Shown: one piece after another, positions 40,663-53,193 of the stretch
Position numbering within the stretch: position 1 is the first letter of the stretch
Layout of the letters: each line of letters begins with the position of its first letter
Translations under genes and position numbers: made by a program
DNA from: Polycyclovorans algicola TG408
GTDB lineage: Bacteria; Pseudomonadota; Gammaproteobacteria; Nevskiales; Nevskiaceae
Length of the DNA stretch: 64,000 bases
Assembly: GCF_000711245.1 (NCBI RefSeq)
Contig: NZ_JOMH01000001.1
Coordinates: 3,404,830-3,468,829 of the forward strand
Direction of reading: 5' to 3'
The notes under the pieces: generated by a model
What the model saw: the letters and a program-made list of their open reading frames with translations, nothing else
Told to the model about the DNA's origin: nothing
Database searches by the model: none

Positions 40663-41967
40663 TCAAGCCTCAAAGTGCTCCACCCGTATCCGCGCCAACT
40701 GCTCGCGCACGAACGGCAGCACTTCGATGCGCGCCACGGCGTCCGCGATGCGCTGGCCAGTGGTCTCGGAGGTGATCAGCGCCACGGTGGCGTCGTCACC
40801 CTCGCGCGGCTCGCGCTGCTGGATGGCCTCGATGCTGATGTCCAGTTCGGCAAACACCGAGGTGATGCCCTTGAGCACGCCGGGCGCGTCAGCCACCCGC
40901 AGCCGCAGGTAGAACGCGCTGGCGGCGTCCTGCGCCGGGTGAATGGTTACCGCCTTGAGCCCCACGACGGGCTGCCCCAACGGCGGGGCGATGCCGGCGC
41001 CGCTGCGACCCAGGTCGATGATGTCGGCGAGTACCGCCGAGGCGGTGGCCAGACGCCCGGCGCCCGCGCCGGTCATGCACACCGGGCCGGCACCGTCGCC
41101 GCGCATCAGCACGGCGTTGAGCACGCCATCCACCTTGGCCAGCAGATGCTCAGTCGGGACCAAGGTCGGGTGCACCCGCAGGCTCACGCCGCCATCGGCT
41201 TCGCGCTTGGCAATGCCGAGATGCTTGATGGCGTAGCCCAGCTCGCGTGCGATGCGAATGTCTTGCGGGGTGATGGCGCTGATGCCTTCAATCGACAGCG
41301 CATCGAAGTCCAGCGGGATACCGAATGCCAGACTGGCGAGGATGGTGAGCTTGTGCGCCGCGTCGATGCCTTCGATGTCGAAGGTGGGATCGGCCTCGGC
41401 ATAGCCCAGGCGCTGCGCGTCGGCGAGTGCATCGGCAAAGGCCTGCCCCTTGCTGCCCATCTGCGTGAGGATGTAGTTCGACGTGCCGTTGATGATGCCG
41501 GCCAGCGCACTCACCTGATTGCCGACCAGCCCTTCACGCAGGGCTTTGAGCACCGGAATGCCCCCCGCCACGGCCGCTTCGAAGCCGATGCCCACGCCCG
41601 CTGATTCGGCTTGCGCGAGCAATTCGTTGCCGTGGCGTGCGATCAGCGCCTTGTTGGCATTGACCACCGATTTGCCGCGCGAGAAGGCGATTTCAGTCAC
41701 CGCGCGCGCCGTCGTCTCGCCGCCGATCAATTCCACCAGCACGTCGTAATCACCATCACGTGCCAGGGCCATCGCGTCGTCGGTGACGGGAATGTCCGCA
41801 ACGTTCACGTCGCGCGCTCGGGTCAAATCGCGCACCGCGATGCCGGTGATGCGCACGCTGCGTCCCAGCCGCGCGGCGATCACCTCGCCGTTGCGCTGAA
41901 TCAATTCGACAACGCCCTGGCCAACGGTGCCAAGGCCAACCAGGGCCAGCTTGAGGGGTGCAGTCAT
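40663..41967 (-). CDS. hom: Homoserine dehydrogenase
   Basis: 434-aa NAD(P)H enzyme converting aspartate semialdehyde to homoserine. The nucleotide-binding GLGTVGQGV is at about 11-19. The catalytic domain includes GIINGTSNYILTQM and EADPTFDIEGIDAAHKL. A C-terminal ACT domain (about 350 on, YLRLRVADAPGVLKGI) points to threonine feedback control. It is a monofunctional enzyme, not fused to aspartokinase. It follows alaC by 30 bp. Confidence 0.96.
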   Translation of the reverse strand: MTAPLKLALVGLGTVGQGVVELIQRNGEVIAARLGRSVRITGIAVRDLTRARDVNVADIPVTDDAMALARDGDYDVLVELIGGETTARAVTEIAFSRGKSVVNANKALIARHGNELLAQAESAGVGIGFEAAVAGGIPVLKALREGLVGNQVSALAGIINGTSNYILTQMGSKGQAFADALADAQRLGYAEADPTFDIEGIDAAHKLTILASLAFGIPLDFDALSIEGISAITPQDIRIARELGYAIKHLGIAKREADGGVSLRVHPTLVPTEHLLAKVDGVLNAVLMRGDGAGPVCMTGAGAGRLATASAVLADIIDLGRSGAGIAPPLGQPVVGLKAVTIHPAQDAASAFYLRLRVADAPGVLKGITSVFAELDISIEAIQQREPREGDDATVALITSETTGQRIADAVARIEVLPFVREQLARIRVEHFEA

Positions 41968-41997
41968 GAACGTGAAAACTCTTGGTTAAAGCGGGTG

Positions 41998-43242
41998 TCA
42001 GGCAGTCGTGCCGACGCCCGCGTTGAGCAGCATGCGGCGAATGCCGCGCACCGCCTGGCGGGTGCGATGTTCATTCTCGATCAGTGCAAAGCGCACGTGG
42101 GTGTCGCCGTACTCGCCAAAGCCGATGCCGGGCGACACCGCCACATGCGCCTCGGCGAGCAACTTCTTCGAGAACTCGATGGAGCCCATGGCCTTGAACG
42201 GCTCGGGAATTTCGGCCCAGACAAACATCGTCGCCTTGGGCTTTTCGACCTTCCAGCCGATCTTGTTGAGGCCGTCGCAGAGCACGTCGCGGCGCACGCG
42301 GTACATCTCGCAGATTTCGGCCACGCAGTCCTGCGGGCCCTCCAGCGCGGCGATGGCGGCGACCTGAATGGGCGTGAACATGCCGTAGTCGAGATAGCTT
42401 TTGATGCGCGCCAAGGCAGCCACCAGAATGGGGTTGCCGACCATGAAGCCGACCCGCCAGCCGGGCATGTTGTAGCTCTTCGACAGGGTAAAAAACTCCA
42501 CCGCCAGATCCTTGGCGCCGGGCACTTCGAGCACGCTGGGCGCCTTGTAGCCGTCGAACACGATGTCGGAGTAGGCCAGATCGTGAATCAGCCACATCTG
42601 GTGCTCACGACAAATCGCCACCGCCTTGACGAAGAAGTCCAGATCGACACACTGCGTCGTCGGATTGCCGGGAAAATTGAGGATGAGCATCTTCGGCTTC
42701 GGCCAGCTCTCCTTGACCGCGCGCTCCAGCTCTTCGAAAAAATCGACATCGGGCGTCATCTTCACGTGGCGCACATCCGCGCCCGCCAGCACCACGCCGT
42801 AGGGGTGAATCGGGTACGCCGGGTTCGGCACCAGCACCACGTCGCCCTGCGCCAGGGTGGCGAAGGCCAGATGCGCCAGGCCTTCCTTGGAGCCAATGGT
42901 GGCAATCACCTCGGTCTCGGGGTCGAGGTCGATGTCGTAGCGGCGCTTGTACCAGCGGCTCATGGCCCGGCGCAGTCGCGGAATACCCTTCGACACCGAA
43001 TAGCGATGCGTGTGCACGCCCTCTTCGTTGTGCAGTTCGGGCTTGACGTAGTCGCTTTCGGTGCCGCGCACGCTGGCTTCCACCAGCTTGTCGACGATGT
43101 GCTTGGGCGTCGGCTGATCGGGATTGCCCATGCCGAAGTCGATGATGTCTTCCCCGCGCGCTCGGGCCGCCTTCTTCAAATCACCGACGATGTTGAAGAC
43201 GTAGGGCGGAAGGCGCTGAATGCGGGGAAAGTTGGTGTTCAC
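41998..43242 (-). CDS. alaC: Alanine transaminase (AlaC-type aminotransferase)
   Basis: 414-aa class I/II PLP aminotransferase. The cofactor lysine lies in [21 protein letters not shown] (about residue 255); [14 protein letters not shown] and [12 protein letters not shown] match AlaC closely. Compared with E. coli AlaC as remembered, there is an in-frame insertion of about 16 residues (roughly 60-75, containing [16 protein letters not shown]) before [13 protein letters not shown]. It lies upstream of hom in the same direction, a common gammaproteobacterial neighbourhood. Confidence 0.9.
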   Translation of the reverse strand: MNTNFPRIQRLPPYVFNIVGDLKKAARARGEDIIDFGMGNPDQPTPKHIVDKLVEASVRGTESDYVKPELHNEEGVHTHRYSVSKGIPRLRRAMSRWYKRRYDIDLDPETEVIATIGSKEGLAHLAFATLAQGDVVLVPNPAYPIHPYGVVLAGADVRHVKMTPDVDFFEELERAVKESWPKPKMLILNFPGNPTTQCVDLDFFVKAVAICREHQMWLIHDLAYSDIVFDGYKAPSVLEVPGAKDLAVEFFTLSKSYNMPGWRVGFMVGNPILVAALARIKSYLDYGMFTPIQVAAIAALEGPQDCVAEICEMYRVRRDVLCDGLNKIGWKVEKPKATMFVWAEIPEPFKAMGSIEFSKKLLAEAHVAVSPGIGFGEYGDTHVRFALIENEHRTRQAVRGIRRMLLNAGVGTTA

Positions 43243-43334
43243 GAAGTCTGGCCGGGGTGGGTCGCGCCGCCCGATGTGCCCGGGCGACTTAGCCGCACAT
43301 TATCACCCGGAAACTCAGGTTCCCGTAAGGGCCT

Positions 43335-44258
43335 CTAGCGGCTGGTGGGCAGGAATTTCGCCGGGTTGACCGGCTGACCGCGCTCACGAATCTCGAAGTG
43401 CAGCATGGGCCGTCGTTCTGGCCCTTCGCCCATTTCTGCAATGGGTTGCCCGACTTTGACCGTGTCGCCTTCCTTGACCAGGCGCTTGCTGTTGTGGCCA
43501 TAAGCCGACAGATGAATCTCGTCGTGCTTGATGATCACCAACTCACCGTAACCGCGCAGCGCGTTGCCGCTGTAAACCACCTTGCCCGGCGCGGCGGCAA
43601 TCACCGGCTGTCCGATGCTGCCGGTAAAAAACAGCCCTTTGCTGCCTTGGGCAGGGTTGTAGCCGCGCTCGATCGCCCCCTTGGTTGGCCAGGTCCAGCC
43701 AAGCTCGCTGAGTACCGGCGGCTTGTCTGGCGTATGAACCGCGGCCGGGGCGGCGGCAGGCGGTGCGGCCGCAACCGGCGGCGGGGTGGCGGCGGGGGCG
43801 GGGGCGCCACTCGGCAATGGTGCAGCGCCCACCGCTGAGCCCACCGGGCCGACGGCCAGCGGCACCGGGCGGCCACTGCCACTGCTCGACGGCGGCGGCG
43901 TCAACGGGGCACGGGCGGTCTCGCCATTGACCGGGGCCTCGGGCGCCGCGTCGTCGGGCGGCGTCAGGCGCAGCACTTGGCCGGGATGAATCAGAAAGCT
44001 GCCGTCAACGCCGTTCCATTCCGCCAGCTCACGAAAATCGACCTGCTTGCGAAAGGCAATGGAGTACATGGTGTCACCGGGCTGGACCAGGTACTCGGTC
44101 TCGGCGAGGCGACGCTCGGGGGCCAGTGGCTCGGTGGCTTCGACGCGGGTGCGCTCCGGCTGCGGCTTGGGTTCCCAGGTCAGCGCACTGGCACAACCTC
44201 CGAGTACCGGCACGCCGATCAGCAGTGCCCAGGCAAGGTTCATTCTCACATCAGCCAT
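43335..44258 (-). CDS. nlpD: NlpD-like lipoprotein with LysM and degenerate LytM domains
   Basis: 307-aa envelope protein. The signal peptide ends with lipobox LGGC (Cys near residue 22). A LysM peptidoglycan-binding domain (about 56-99: YLVQPGDTMYSIAFR) is followed by a long Pro/Ala linker and a C-terminal LytM/M23 domain. The metal-binding HxxxD is replaced (GSKGLFFTG) although MLHFEIR remains, so it should be an amidase activator rather than a peptidase. Start at 44258 is preferred for its AGGA site and the Arg it gives the signal peptide, although it overlaps yqaA by 13 bp; 44243 is possible. Confidence 0.88.
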   Translation of the reverse strand: MADVRMNLAWALLIGVPVLGGCASALTWEPKPQPERTRVEATEPLAPERRLAETEYLVQPGDTMYSIAFRKQVDFRELAEWNGVDGSFLIHPGQVLRLTPPDDAAPEAPVNGETARAPLTPPPSSSGSGRPVPLAVGPVGSAVGAAPLPSGAPAPAATPPPVAAAPPAAAPAAVHTPDKPPVLSELGWTWPTKGAIERGYNPAQGSKGLFFTGSIGQPVIAAAPGKVVYSGNALRGYGELVIIKHDEIHLSAYGHNSKRLVKEGDTVKVGQPIAEMGEGPERRPMLHFEIRERGQPVNPAKFLPTSR

Positions 44259-44821
44259 ATCAGTCCTATTGCGACCAGCGCCAGCATCACCCAGCCAATC
44301 AGGTCAATGTAGCGCAGCAGGTGTTGCTCAAACGCTGGCCCCAGCAAGCGGGCGAGCCCGGCAACCAGAAAGAACCGCATTCCACGGCCTACGACCGAAC
44401 CCACCATGAATGGCACCAGGGCCAGGTGGGCAGCGCCGGCCGACACCGTGAACACCTTGAACGGGATCGGTGTCAGCCCGGCCAGAAACATCGCCCAGAA
44501 ACCGTAACGCTCAAACCACGCCGACGCCGTTTCATAGGCGTGCAACTTGCCCATGCGCTCGATCATGGGCAGCGCAAGGTCAAGCAGCCAGTACCCGAGT
44601 GCGTAGCCCACCAGCCCGCCGAGCACCGAGGTGACGGTGGTCAGCAGCGCCAGCTTCCACCAACGATGGGGCCGCACCAGCACCATCGGCGCCAGCATGA
44701 TGTCGGGCGGAATCGGGAAGAACACCGACTCGGCCGCCGACAGTCCTCCCAGCCACCAGGGCGCACGTGGATGCCGTGACAGGTTGAGGGTCCAGTCGTA
44801 CAACCGGCGAAAAAAATTCAC
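44246..44821 (-). CDS. yqaA: YqaA/DedA-family membrane protein
   Basis: 191-aa inner-membrane protein of the SNARE-associated/VTT group. The re-entrant signature AAESVFFPIPPDIMLAP (about 29-45) and GLTPIPFKVFTVSAGAAHL (about 115-133) match the family, with four to five hydrophobic helices. Related DedA proteins act in lipid flipping or membrane homeostasis; the role of YqaA itself is unclear. It lies between pcm and nlpD, the usual order surE-pcm-yqaA-nlpD. Confidence 0.88.
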   Translation of the reverse strand: MNFFRRLYDWTLNLSRHPRAPWWLGGLSAAESVFFPIPPDIMLAPMVLVRPHRWWKLALLTTVTSVLGGLVGYALGYWLLDLALPMIERMGKLHAYETASAWFERYGFWAMFLAGLTPIPFKVFTVSAGAAHLALVPFMVGSVVGRGMRFFLVAGLARLLGPAFEQHLLRYIDLIGWVMLALVAIGLIWLM

Positions 44822-44825
44822 CCGG

Positions 44826-45518
44826 TCACGCCTTTCCGCCCAGCAGCGGCACGAAACTCACTTGTGCAATGTCCTGCACCGAATAGCGCGTGATGCGCTT
44901 GTCCACCACCCGCAACACCTGCTGGCCCGGTGTGCCCACCGGCATCACCAGCCGCCCGTGCGGCGCCAGCTGCTTGAGCAACGCTTCGGGCACTTCAGCA
45001 CCGGCGGCGGTGACCAGAATGCCGTCGTAGGGGGCGTACGGCAGCCAGCCCTGTGAGCCGTCGGCATAGCCGAAATGGACGTTGCGAAAGCCCATGCCCG
45101 ACAGCCGGCTGCGCGCCTGCTCGCTGAGCGCGCGAACGCGCTCCACGGTGAAGACCGTGTCGCAAAGCTGGGCCAGCACGGCGGTCTGGTAGCCCGAGCC
45201 GGTGCCGACTTCCAACACCCGCGCATGGCGCTTGCCTTCGAGCAGGGTCTGGGTCATCAACGCCACCACGGCCGGCTGCGAGATGGTCTGTGCGAAGCCA
45301 ATCGGCAGGGCCGACTGCGGCTCATAGGCGCGGGCATGAAAAGCGCCATCGACGAAACGGTGACGTTCCAACTGGCCCATGACCCGCAACACATCGGGAT
45401 GGGTAATGCCCTGACGTGCCAACTCGTCAGCGAGCCGCTGTGCCGGCGAGCGACTGGTTGCGGCTTTGACGCCACTCACGTTCAGGGGCGCGCGATGGTT
45501 CATGCGCCGCGTATCCAT
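44826..45518 (-). CDS. pcm: Protein-L-isoaspartate O-methyltransferase
   Basis: 230-aa SAM-dependent repair enzyme acting on isoaspartyl residues in aged proteins. Motif I is VLEVGTGSGYQTAVLAQL (near 100). The N-terminal IGFAQTISQPAVVALMTQ and DGILVTAAGAEVPEALLKQL are diagnostic. The start at 45518 overlaps the end of surE by 19 bp; an ATG five codons in (45503) would overlap by only 4. Confidence 0.95.
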   Translation of the reverse strand: MDTRRMNHRAPLNVSGVKAATSRSPAQRLADELARQGITHPDVLRVMGQLERHRFVDGAFHARAYEPQSALPIGFAQTISQPAVVALMTQTLLEGKRHARVLEVGTGSGYQTAVLAQLCDTVFTVERVRALSEQARSRLSGMGFRNVHFGYADGSQGWLPYAPYDGILVTAAGAEVPEALLKQLAPHGRLVMPVGTPGQQVLRVVDKRITRYSVQDIAQVSFVPLLGGKA

Positions 45519-46249
45519 TGCCCCAGCCGCTCACGCTGGCCGTGGTGGGTCAGGTCGACGGTCAGCGGTGTCACCGACACGTAACGGTGAACGATGGCAT
45601 GGAAATCGGTGCCCTTGTCACAGTCGACCTCGGCACCGGCTGCCCCCAGCCAGAAGATGGGCCGCCCGCGCGGGTCCTTGGCGGGCGTCACGTTCTCGGA
45701 CCTTTGTCGCGCACCGAGCCGGGTGATCTCGAAGCCGCGGATTTCGTCCAGCGGTACATCCGGCACATTGACGTTAAGAATGATGTCCGGCGGTAGCGGC
45801 ACCTGCGCCAGCTGCGCCACCAGGCGCACGGTGATGGCCGCAGCGGTGGCGTAGTGCTGCGGCTCGTAAGACACGCACGACACGGCGATGGCGGCACAAC
45901 CGAGGTGTCGACCCTCCATCGCCGCCGCCACGGTGCCCGAATACAGCGTGTCATCGCCGAGGTTGGCGCCGGCATTGATGCCCGACACGACAATCTCCGG
46001 CGGCTGCGGCAACAGCTTGGCCAGCGCCAGATGCACACAGTCGCTCGGCGTGCCGTCAACACACCAGAGCCCATCATCGTGCTGGTGCGCGCGCAGGGGG
46101 CGCATCAGGGTCAGCGAGTTGGATGCGCCACTGCGATTGCGGTCTGGCGCCACCACATCCAGCGTATGACCGGCATCGGTCAATGCGGCCCGCAGACTGC
46201 TCAGGCCCGGGGCTTGGCAGCCGTCGTCGTTGGATAAAAGAATACGCAT
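45500..46249 (-). CDS. surE: 5'/3'-nucleotidase SurE
   Basis: 249-aa stationary-phase nucleotidase. Metal-binding NDDG is at the N-terminus (MRILLSNDDG), followed by DRNRSGASNSLTL and VVSGINAGANLGDDTLYSGTVAAAMEG. The ATG at 46249 gives the canonical N-terminus; the longer open frame upstream encodes nothing family-like. It is divergent from the smr gene with 95 bp between starts, and first in the surE-pcm-yqaA-nlpD operon. Confidence 0.95.
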   Translation of the reverse strand: MRILLSNDDGCQAPGLSSLRAALTDAGHTLDVVAPDRNRSGASNSLTLMRPLRAHQHDDGLWCVDGTPSDCVHLALAKLLPQPPEIVVSGINAGANLGDDTLYSGTVAAAMEGRHLGCAAIAVSCVSYEPQHYATAAAITVRLVAQLAQVPLPPDIILNVNVPDVPLDEIRGFEITRLGARQRSENVTPAKDPRGRPIFWLGAAGAEVDCDKGTDFHAIVHRYVSVTPLTVDLTHHGQRERLGQWIRGA

Positions 46250-46344
46250 GGTGGACAGCAGGAGGTGCGAACCGTAGTTTACCGGCAAGCGCGGGACATC
46301 GCGGTTTTGATGGAGCGCGACAACTCCGTTTGGCCCTTCATCAC

Positions 46345-46881
46345 ATGTCCACCTCCGACGAAGACCGACTGGCTTTTCTCGCCGCCATGGGCGACGTGCG
46401 CCTGCACCGCTCACGCCAGCGGGTCACGGTCAAACGCGTACCGCCCGCGCCGGTGGCCCGCAGCACCGAAGCCGACGAACGTGCGGTAATGCTGGAGTTG
46501 CTCAGCGGCCCGGTCGACATTGAAGAACTCGAACACGGCGACACCCTCAGCTACCGGGCGCAGGGCGTGCAGGAGGGTGTGCTGCGCCGGCTGCGCCGGG
46601 GTCACTATCGCATCGACGGCAATCTGGATCTGCACGGCTACAACCGCCATCAAGCGCGCCTGGCCGTGATCGATTTCCTCGCCGAGTGCCACGACCGCAT
46701 GCGGCGCTGCGTGCGCATCGTCCACGGCAAAGGCAACGGCTCCCCCAACTCCGGCCCGGTACTCAAGGCCCACCTCGACAGCTGGTTGCGACGTCGCAAA
46801 GACGTGGTCGCCTTTTGCTCTGCGCCGCCGAACGACGGCGGCACCGGGGCGGTTTATGTGTTGCTGAGGGGGCGAACTTAG
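46345..46881 (+). CDS. Smr-domain protein (putative endonuclease)
   Basis: 178-aa protein. The C-terminal Smr domain has LDLHGYNRHQA (94-104) and VRIVHGKGNGS (123-133), the two conserved Smr motifs. Small stand-alone Smr proteins can nick DNA or RNA; in E. coli SmrB cleaves mRNA at collided ribosomes. The N-terminal about 85 residues are basic and variable. The ATG at 46345 is the first sensible start; no strong ribosome-binding site precedes it. It ends overlapping the stop of convergent ispF by four bases. Confidence 0.85.
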   Translation: MSTSDEDRLAFLAAMGDVRLHRSRQRVTVKRVPPAPVARSTEADERAVMLELLSGPVDIEELEHGDTLSYRAQGVQEGVLRRLRRGHYRIDGNLDLHGYNRHQARLAVIDFLAECHDRMRRCVRIVHGKGNGSPNSGPVLKAHLDSWLRRRKDVVAFCSAPPNDGGTGAVYVLLRGRT

Positions 46882-47375
46882 GGCCTGAAGGGTGCCAACA
46901 AGACCACCGCGTGTGCACTCAGCGCCTCCTTGCGGCCAATGGCATCAACGCCCTCATGCGTGGTCGCCTTGAGGTTGACTCGGTCGGTTGACACGCCCAG
47001 CAGCGGCGCCAGCCCGGCCACCATGGCGGTTTTATGCGGCGCGAGTTTGGGGGTCTGGGCGATCACCGTCAGATCGACGTTGACCACGGCGTATCCGGCA
47101 TCGGTGACGGCCTGCATGATGGTTTTCAGCAGTTCGCGGGAGTCCGCGCCAGCGAAGCTGGGATTGTCGTCGGGGAACCATTCGCCGATGTCGCCGCGAC
47201 CGATGGCGCCGAGCAGCGCGTCGCAGAGGGCGTGAATGGCGGCATCGCCATCGGAATGGGCAATGACGCGGTAGGCACAGGGGATGAACACGCCGCCCAA
47301 GGTGACCCCCTCGCCGGCTTCCAGCCGGTGCAGGTCAAAGCCGTGACCAATGCGCAAATCGAGCAGGCTGTTCAT
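46878..47375 (-). CDS. ispF: 2-C-methyl-D-erythritol 2,4-cyclodiphosphate synthase
   Basis: 165-aa MEP-pathway isoprenoid enzyme. Zinc ligands are in GFDLHRL (about 13-19) and the catalytic loop in AHSDGDAAIHALCDALLGA. TDEGVDAIGRKE-type motifs (here TTHEGVDAIGRKEALSAHA) close the sequence. It overlaps ispD by ATGA. truD, which often follows, is not present here. Confidence 0.96.
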   Translation of the reverse strand: MNSLLDLRIGHGFDLHRLEAGEGVTLGGVFIPCAYRVIAHSDGDAAIHALCDALLGAIGRGDIGEWFPDDNPSFAGADSRELLKTIMQAVTDAGYAVVNVDLTVIAQTPKLAPHKTAMVAGLAPLLGVSTDRVNLKATTHEGVDAIGRKEALSAHAVVLLAPFRP

Positions 47376-48079
47376 GCAGACTTACTCCGCTGCTGCAGCC
47401 AAAAAGCGGCCAGGGCCAAGTCTTCGGCATAGGTGATCTTGAGGTTGGCCGCCTGCCCCCAGACCAGTCGGGGCTGATAACCGGCCTGTTCCATGGCGCT
47501 GGATTCGTCAGTCACGGCGGCACCATCGACTGCGGCCAGTGCAGCATCCAACAGTCCCAGGCGGAAGGCCTGCGGCGTGAGCGCGCGCGCCAGTTCATCC
47601 CGCGGCATGGTCTGTTGCACTTGCTTCCAGTGGTGACGCTTGAGGGTGTCGGTGACCGGCAGGGCCAGCAACGCACCATCATCTCCTGCGGCCACGGCGG
47701 CTTCGATGACCGCGTCAATCTCCGCAGGACTGACGCAGGGGCGGGCGCCGTCATGCACCAGCATCAGCGTGTCGTCACGGGCACCCGCCGCGCGCGCGGC
47801 GGCAAGCCCGGCGCGCACCGATGAGGCCCGATCATCACCGCCGAGGGTCAACGTCAGCTTCGGATGACCGTGACAGGAGATCGAGACAATCTGCGGATCG
47901 TCCGCGGCATGGACCAGCACCACTGCATCGATACGCGGATGACCGACAAACGCCTCACAGCTCCAGCCGAGCACGGTGTTGTGCAGCAGTCGTTGGTGCA
48001 CCTTCGGCCGCCCGGCACCGAAGCGGGTGCCTCGACCTGCCGCGACAATCACGGCCCAGACCGGCGGGGCGGCGCTCAT
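47372..48079 (-). CDS. ispD: 2-C-methyl-D-erythritol 4-phosphate cytidylyltransferase
   Basis: 235-aa MEP-pathway enzyme that makes CDP-methylerythritol. The nucleotide-binding loop is AAGRGTRFGAGRPK (about 11-24), then LVHDGARPCVS (about 106) and VTDTLKR. It overlaps ftsB upstream and ispF downstream by four bases each, as in many gammaproteobacteria. Confidence 0.95.
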   Translation of the reverse strand: MSAAPPVWAVIVAAGRGTRFGAGRPKVHQRLLHNTVLGWSCEAFVGHPRIDAVVLVHAADDPQIVSISCHGHPKLTLTLGGDDRASSVRAGLAAARAAGARDDTLMLVHDGARPCVSPAEIDAVIEAAVAAGDDGALLALPVTDTLKRHHWKQVQQTMPRDELARALTPQAFRLGLLDAALAAVDGAAVTDESSAMEQAGYQPRLVWGQAANLKITYAEDLALAAFWLQQRSKSA

Positions 48080-48369
48080 TCGGCGCCGGGGGCTACCACC
48101 AGATAAAACGTCTCGCCATTGGCGATCATGCCCAGTGCGTTGCGCGCCCGACCTTCAATGGCCTGGCTGCCGGTGTCGAGGTCTTGGACTTCGGCGGCAA
48201 GTTGCGCGTTACGCAGGCTCAACTGCTCCAACTCCGAGGCCACGACCTTGACCTGTGTCTGCAAGGCCAAGGTATGGCTGATACCCCCCTCGGCCACCCA
48301 CAGCCGCCACTGCAATGCCACCAGCATCAGCGCGAGGACGACCGTGACGAGGCGGCGTGGGTGGCGCAT
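48076..48369 (-). CDS. ftsB: Cell division protein FtsB
   Basis: 97-aa single-pass divisome protein that bridges FtsL and FtsQ. A short cytoplasmic N-terminus and membrane helix (VTVVLALMLVALQWRLWVAEGG) precede a leucine-zipper-like coiled coil (about 33-70) and the conserved ARNALGMIANGETFYLV. It lies between eno and ispD, the conserved location. Confidence 0.92.
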   Translation of the reverse strand: MRHPRRLVTVVLALMLVALQWRLWVAEGGISHTLALQTQVKVVASELEQLSLRNAQLAAEVQDLDTGSQAIEGRARNALGMIANGETFYLVVAPGAE

Positions 48370-48381
48370 GGGGTGCGGGTC

Positions 48382-49701
<1,320 letters not shown>

Positions 49702-49740
49702 TCAAAAATAAAAATGATCAATACATCAAAAGCACAAAAC

Positions 49741-49793
49741 AAAAGCATTCAACGCAGAGGCGCAAAGAACAGCAAAGAGAGGACGCAGAGGAA
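49741..49793. repeat. Interspersed intergenic repeat, copy A
   Basis: About 52 bp beginning AAAAGCATTCAACGCAGAGG and ending AAAGAGAGGACGCAGAGGAA, in the gap between eno and kdsA. The same element occurs in opposite orientation at 54966-55016 with about 80-90 % identity. It is noncoding and purine-rich on this strand. Confidence 0.8.
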
Positions 49794-49824
49794 CGCTTTA
49801 AACCTTTGTCAGTGTAAGTACTCT

Positions 49825-52367
<2,543 letters not shown>

Positions 52368-52477
52368 TTACCATGCGACATGCACCGGAACGCCGCGCCG
52401 GCTTCAGGCAGCGCCCGCCTAAAATCCGCCCGTCACCCTGCACGCCGGTCCGGCGCCGGAATGGTCGCAGCGGCGGC

Positions 52478-53170
52478 TCACTTCCCCTCCTTCAAAAACA
52501 CCGCGATGTCGGCATTGGAGAGCCCACCAGCCCCCTCGGGCCGCTCTGCCTCACAGCGCGAACAGCGACACAGAAACTGGAAGTCGCGATACAGCCGGCG
52601 GTTGCGCTCAAGCCAGCCCAGCTCCAGAAAGGCGGCATCGGAAAAATAATTCCAGCTCACCGCGTCGCCGGCCCCGATCAATCGCGTGGCCAGCAACAGC
52701 TCCACCAGCGGCTGTTGCGATGACGCACACAGACGGGCGTTTGGGTCGCAGGAGTGGTTCGACCGGCTCAACACCGGCCAGATCCCGAAGCCCATCACAC
52801 CGGCATGACGATAGTGAATGTTGTTCGCCGCCACCCGGTGATAAAGCTGGGCCAACTTCTTCGGATTGCGCTTGTATTTGCGCCCAAGGTGATCAAGCGT
52901 GGCCTCATCTTCCGGCGCCAGCGGCCACTTCGTCAGTTTCAGATCGGCAGCGGCAACGGCAGCGCCCATGGGCTCTGACGAGAGAATGGTCTCGAGCAGT
53001 ATCCAGGGCGCGACCGCCTCTTCGCCGGGACGGGTTTCGGCGAACGCGACCGGCCGCTCACCGACAATCAGTTCGCCGGCACGCAGGTCAACATTGGCCA
53101 CCAACTGTTTTTCGCCCCGCCAATCGACGACATCGACCTTCAGGGCATGCAGCAGACCAACGGCCGACAT
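52478..53170 (-). CDS. SMYD-like SET-domain protein (putative protein lysine methyltransferase)
   Basis: 230-aa protein with a split SET domain. The N-terminal SET strands are about 20-45 (QLVANVDLRAGELIVGERPVAF). A helical insert (about 55-125) ends in LYHRVAANNIHY. The catalytic SET core has GFGIWPVLSRSNHSCDPN, with NHSCDPN at 138-144, then TRLIGAGDAVSWNYF with the catalytic-type Tyr at 175. A post-SET zinc cluster C201-x-C203-x2-C206 joins C141. This order, including the GVGLYP-like GFGIWP, matches eukaryotic SMYD proteins without their MYND finger. The ATG at 53170 has GAGG upstream. It lies 23 bp after the AlkK-like ligase gene, so they are probably co-transcribed. The substrate is unknown. 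Confidence 0.85.
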   Translation of the reverse strand: MSAVGLLHALKVDVVDWRGEKQLVANVDLRAGELIVGERPVAFAETRPGEEAVAPWILLETILSSEPMGAAVAAADLKLTKWPLAPEDEATLDHLGRKYKRNPKKLAQLYHRVAANNIHYRHAGVMGFGIWPVLSRSNHSCDPNARLCASSQQPLVELLLATRLIGAGDAVSWNYFSDAAFLELGWLERNRRLYRDFQFLCRCSRCEAERPEGAGGLSNADIAVFLKEGK

Positions 53171-53193
53171 GGACGCCTCAGTTGTTGCCCGGC

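Noticed and set aside
40663-43334. Possible threonine or lysine leader/riboswitch before hom and alaC
   Set aside because: No run of Thr/Ile codons in a leader peptide, no attenuator hairpin with a T tract and no lysine-riboswitch-like conserved elements could be seen.
41611-43338. 575-codon plus-strand open frame
   Set aside because: Antisense to hom and alaC, both certain genes; the composition is of shadow type.
46123-46344. N-terminal extension of the Smr protein
   Set aside because: This stretch overlaps the surE 5' region on the other strand and shows no Smr-family similarity, so the ATG at 46345 is preferred.
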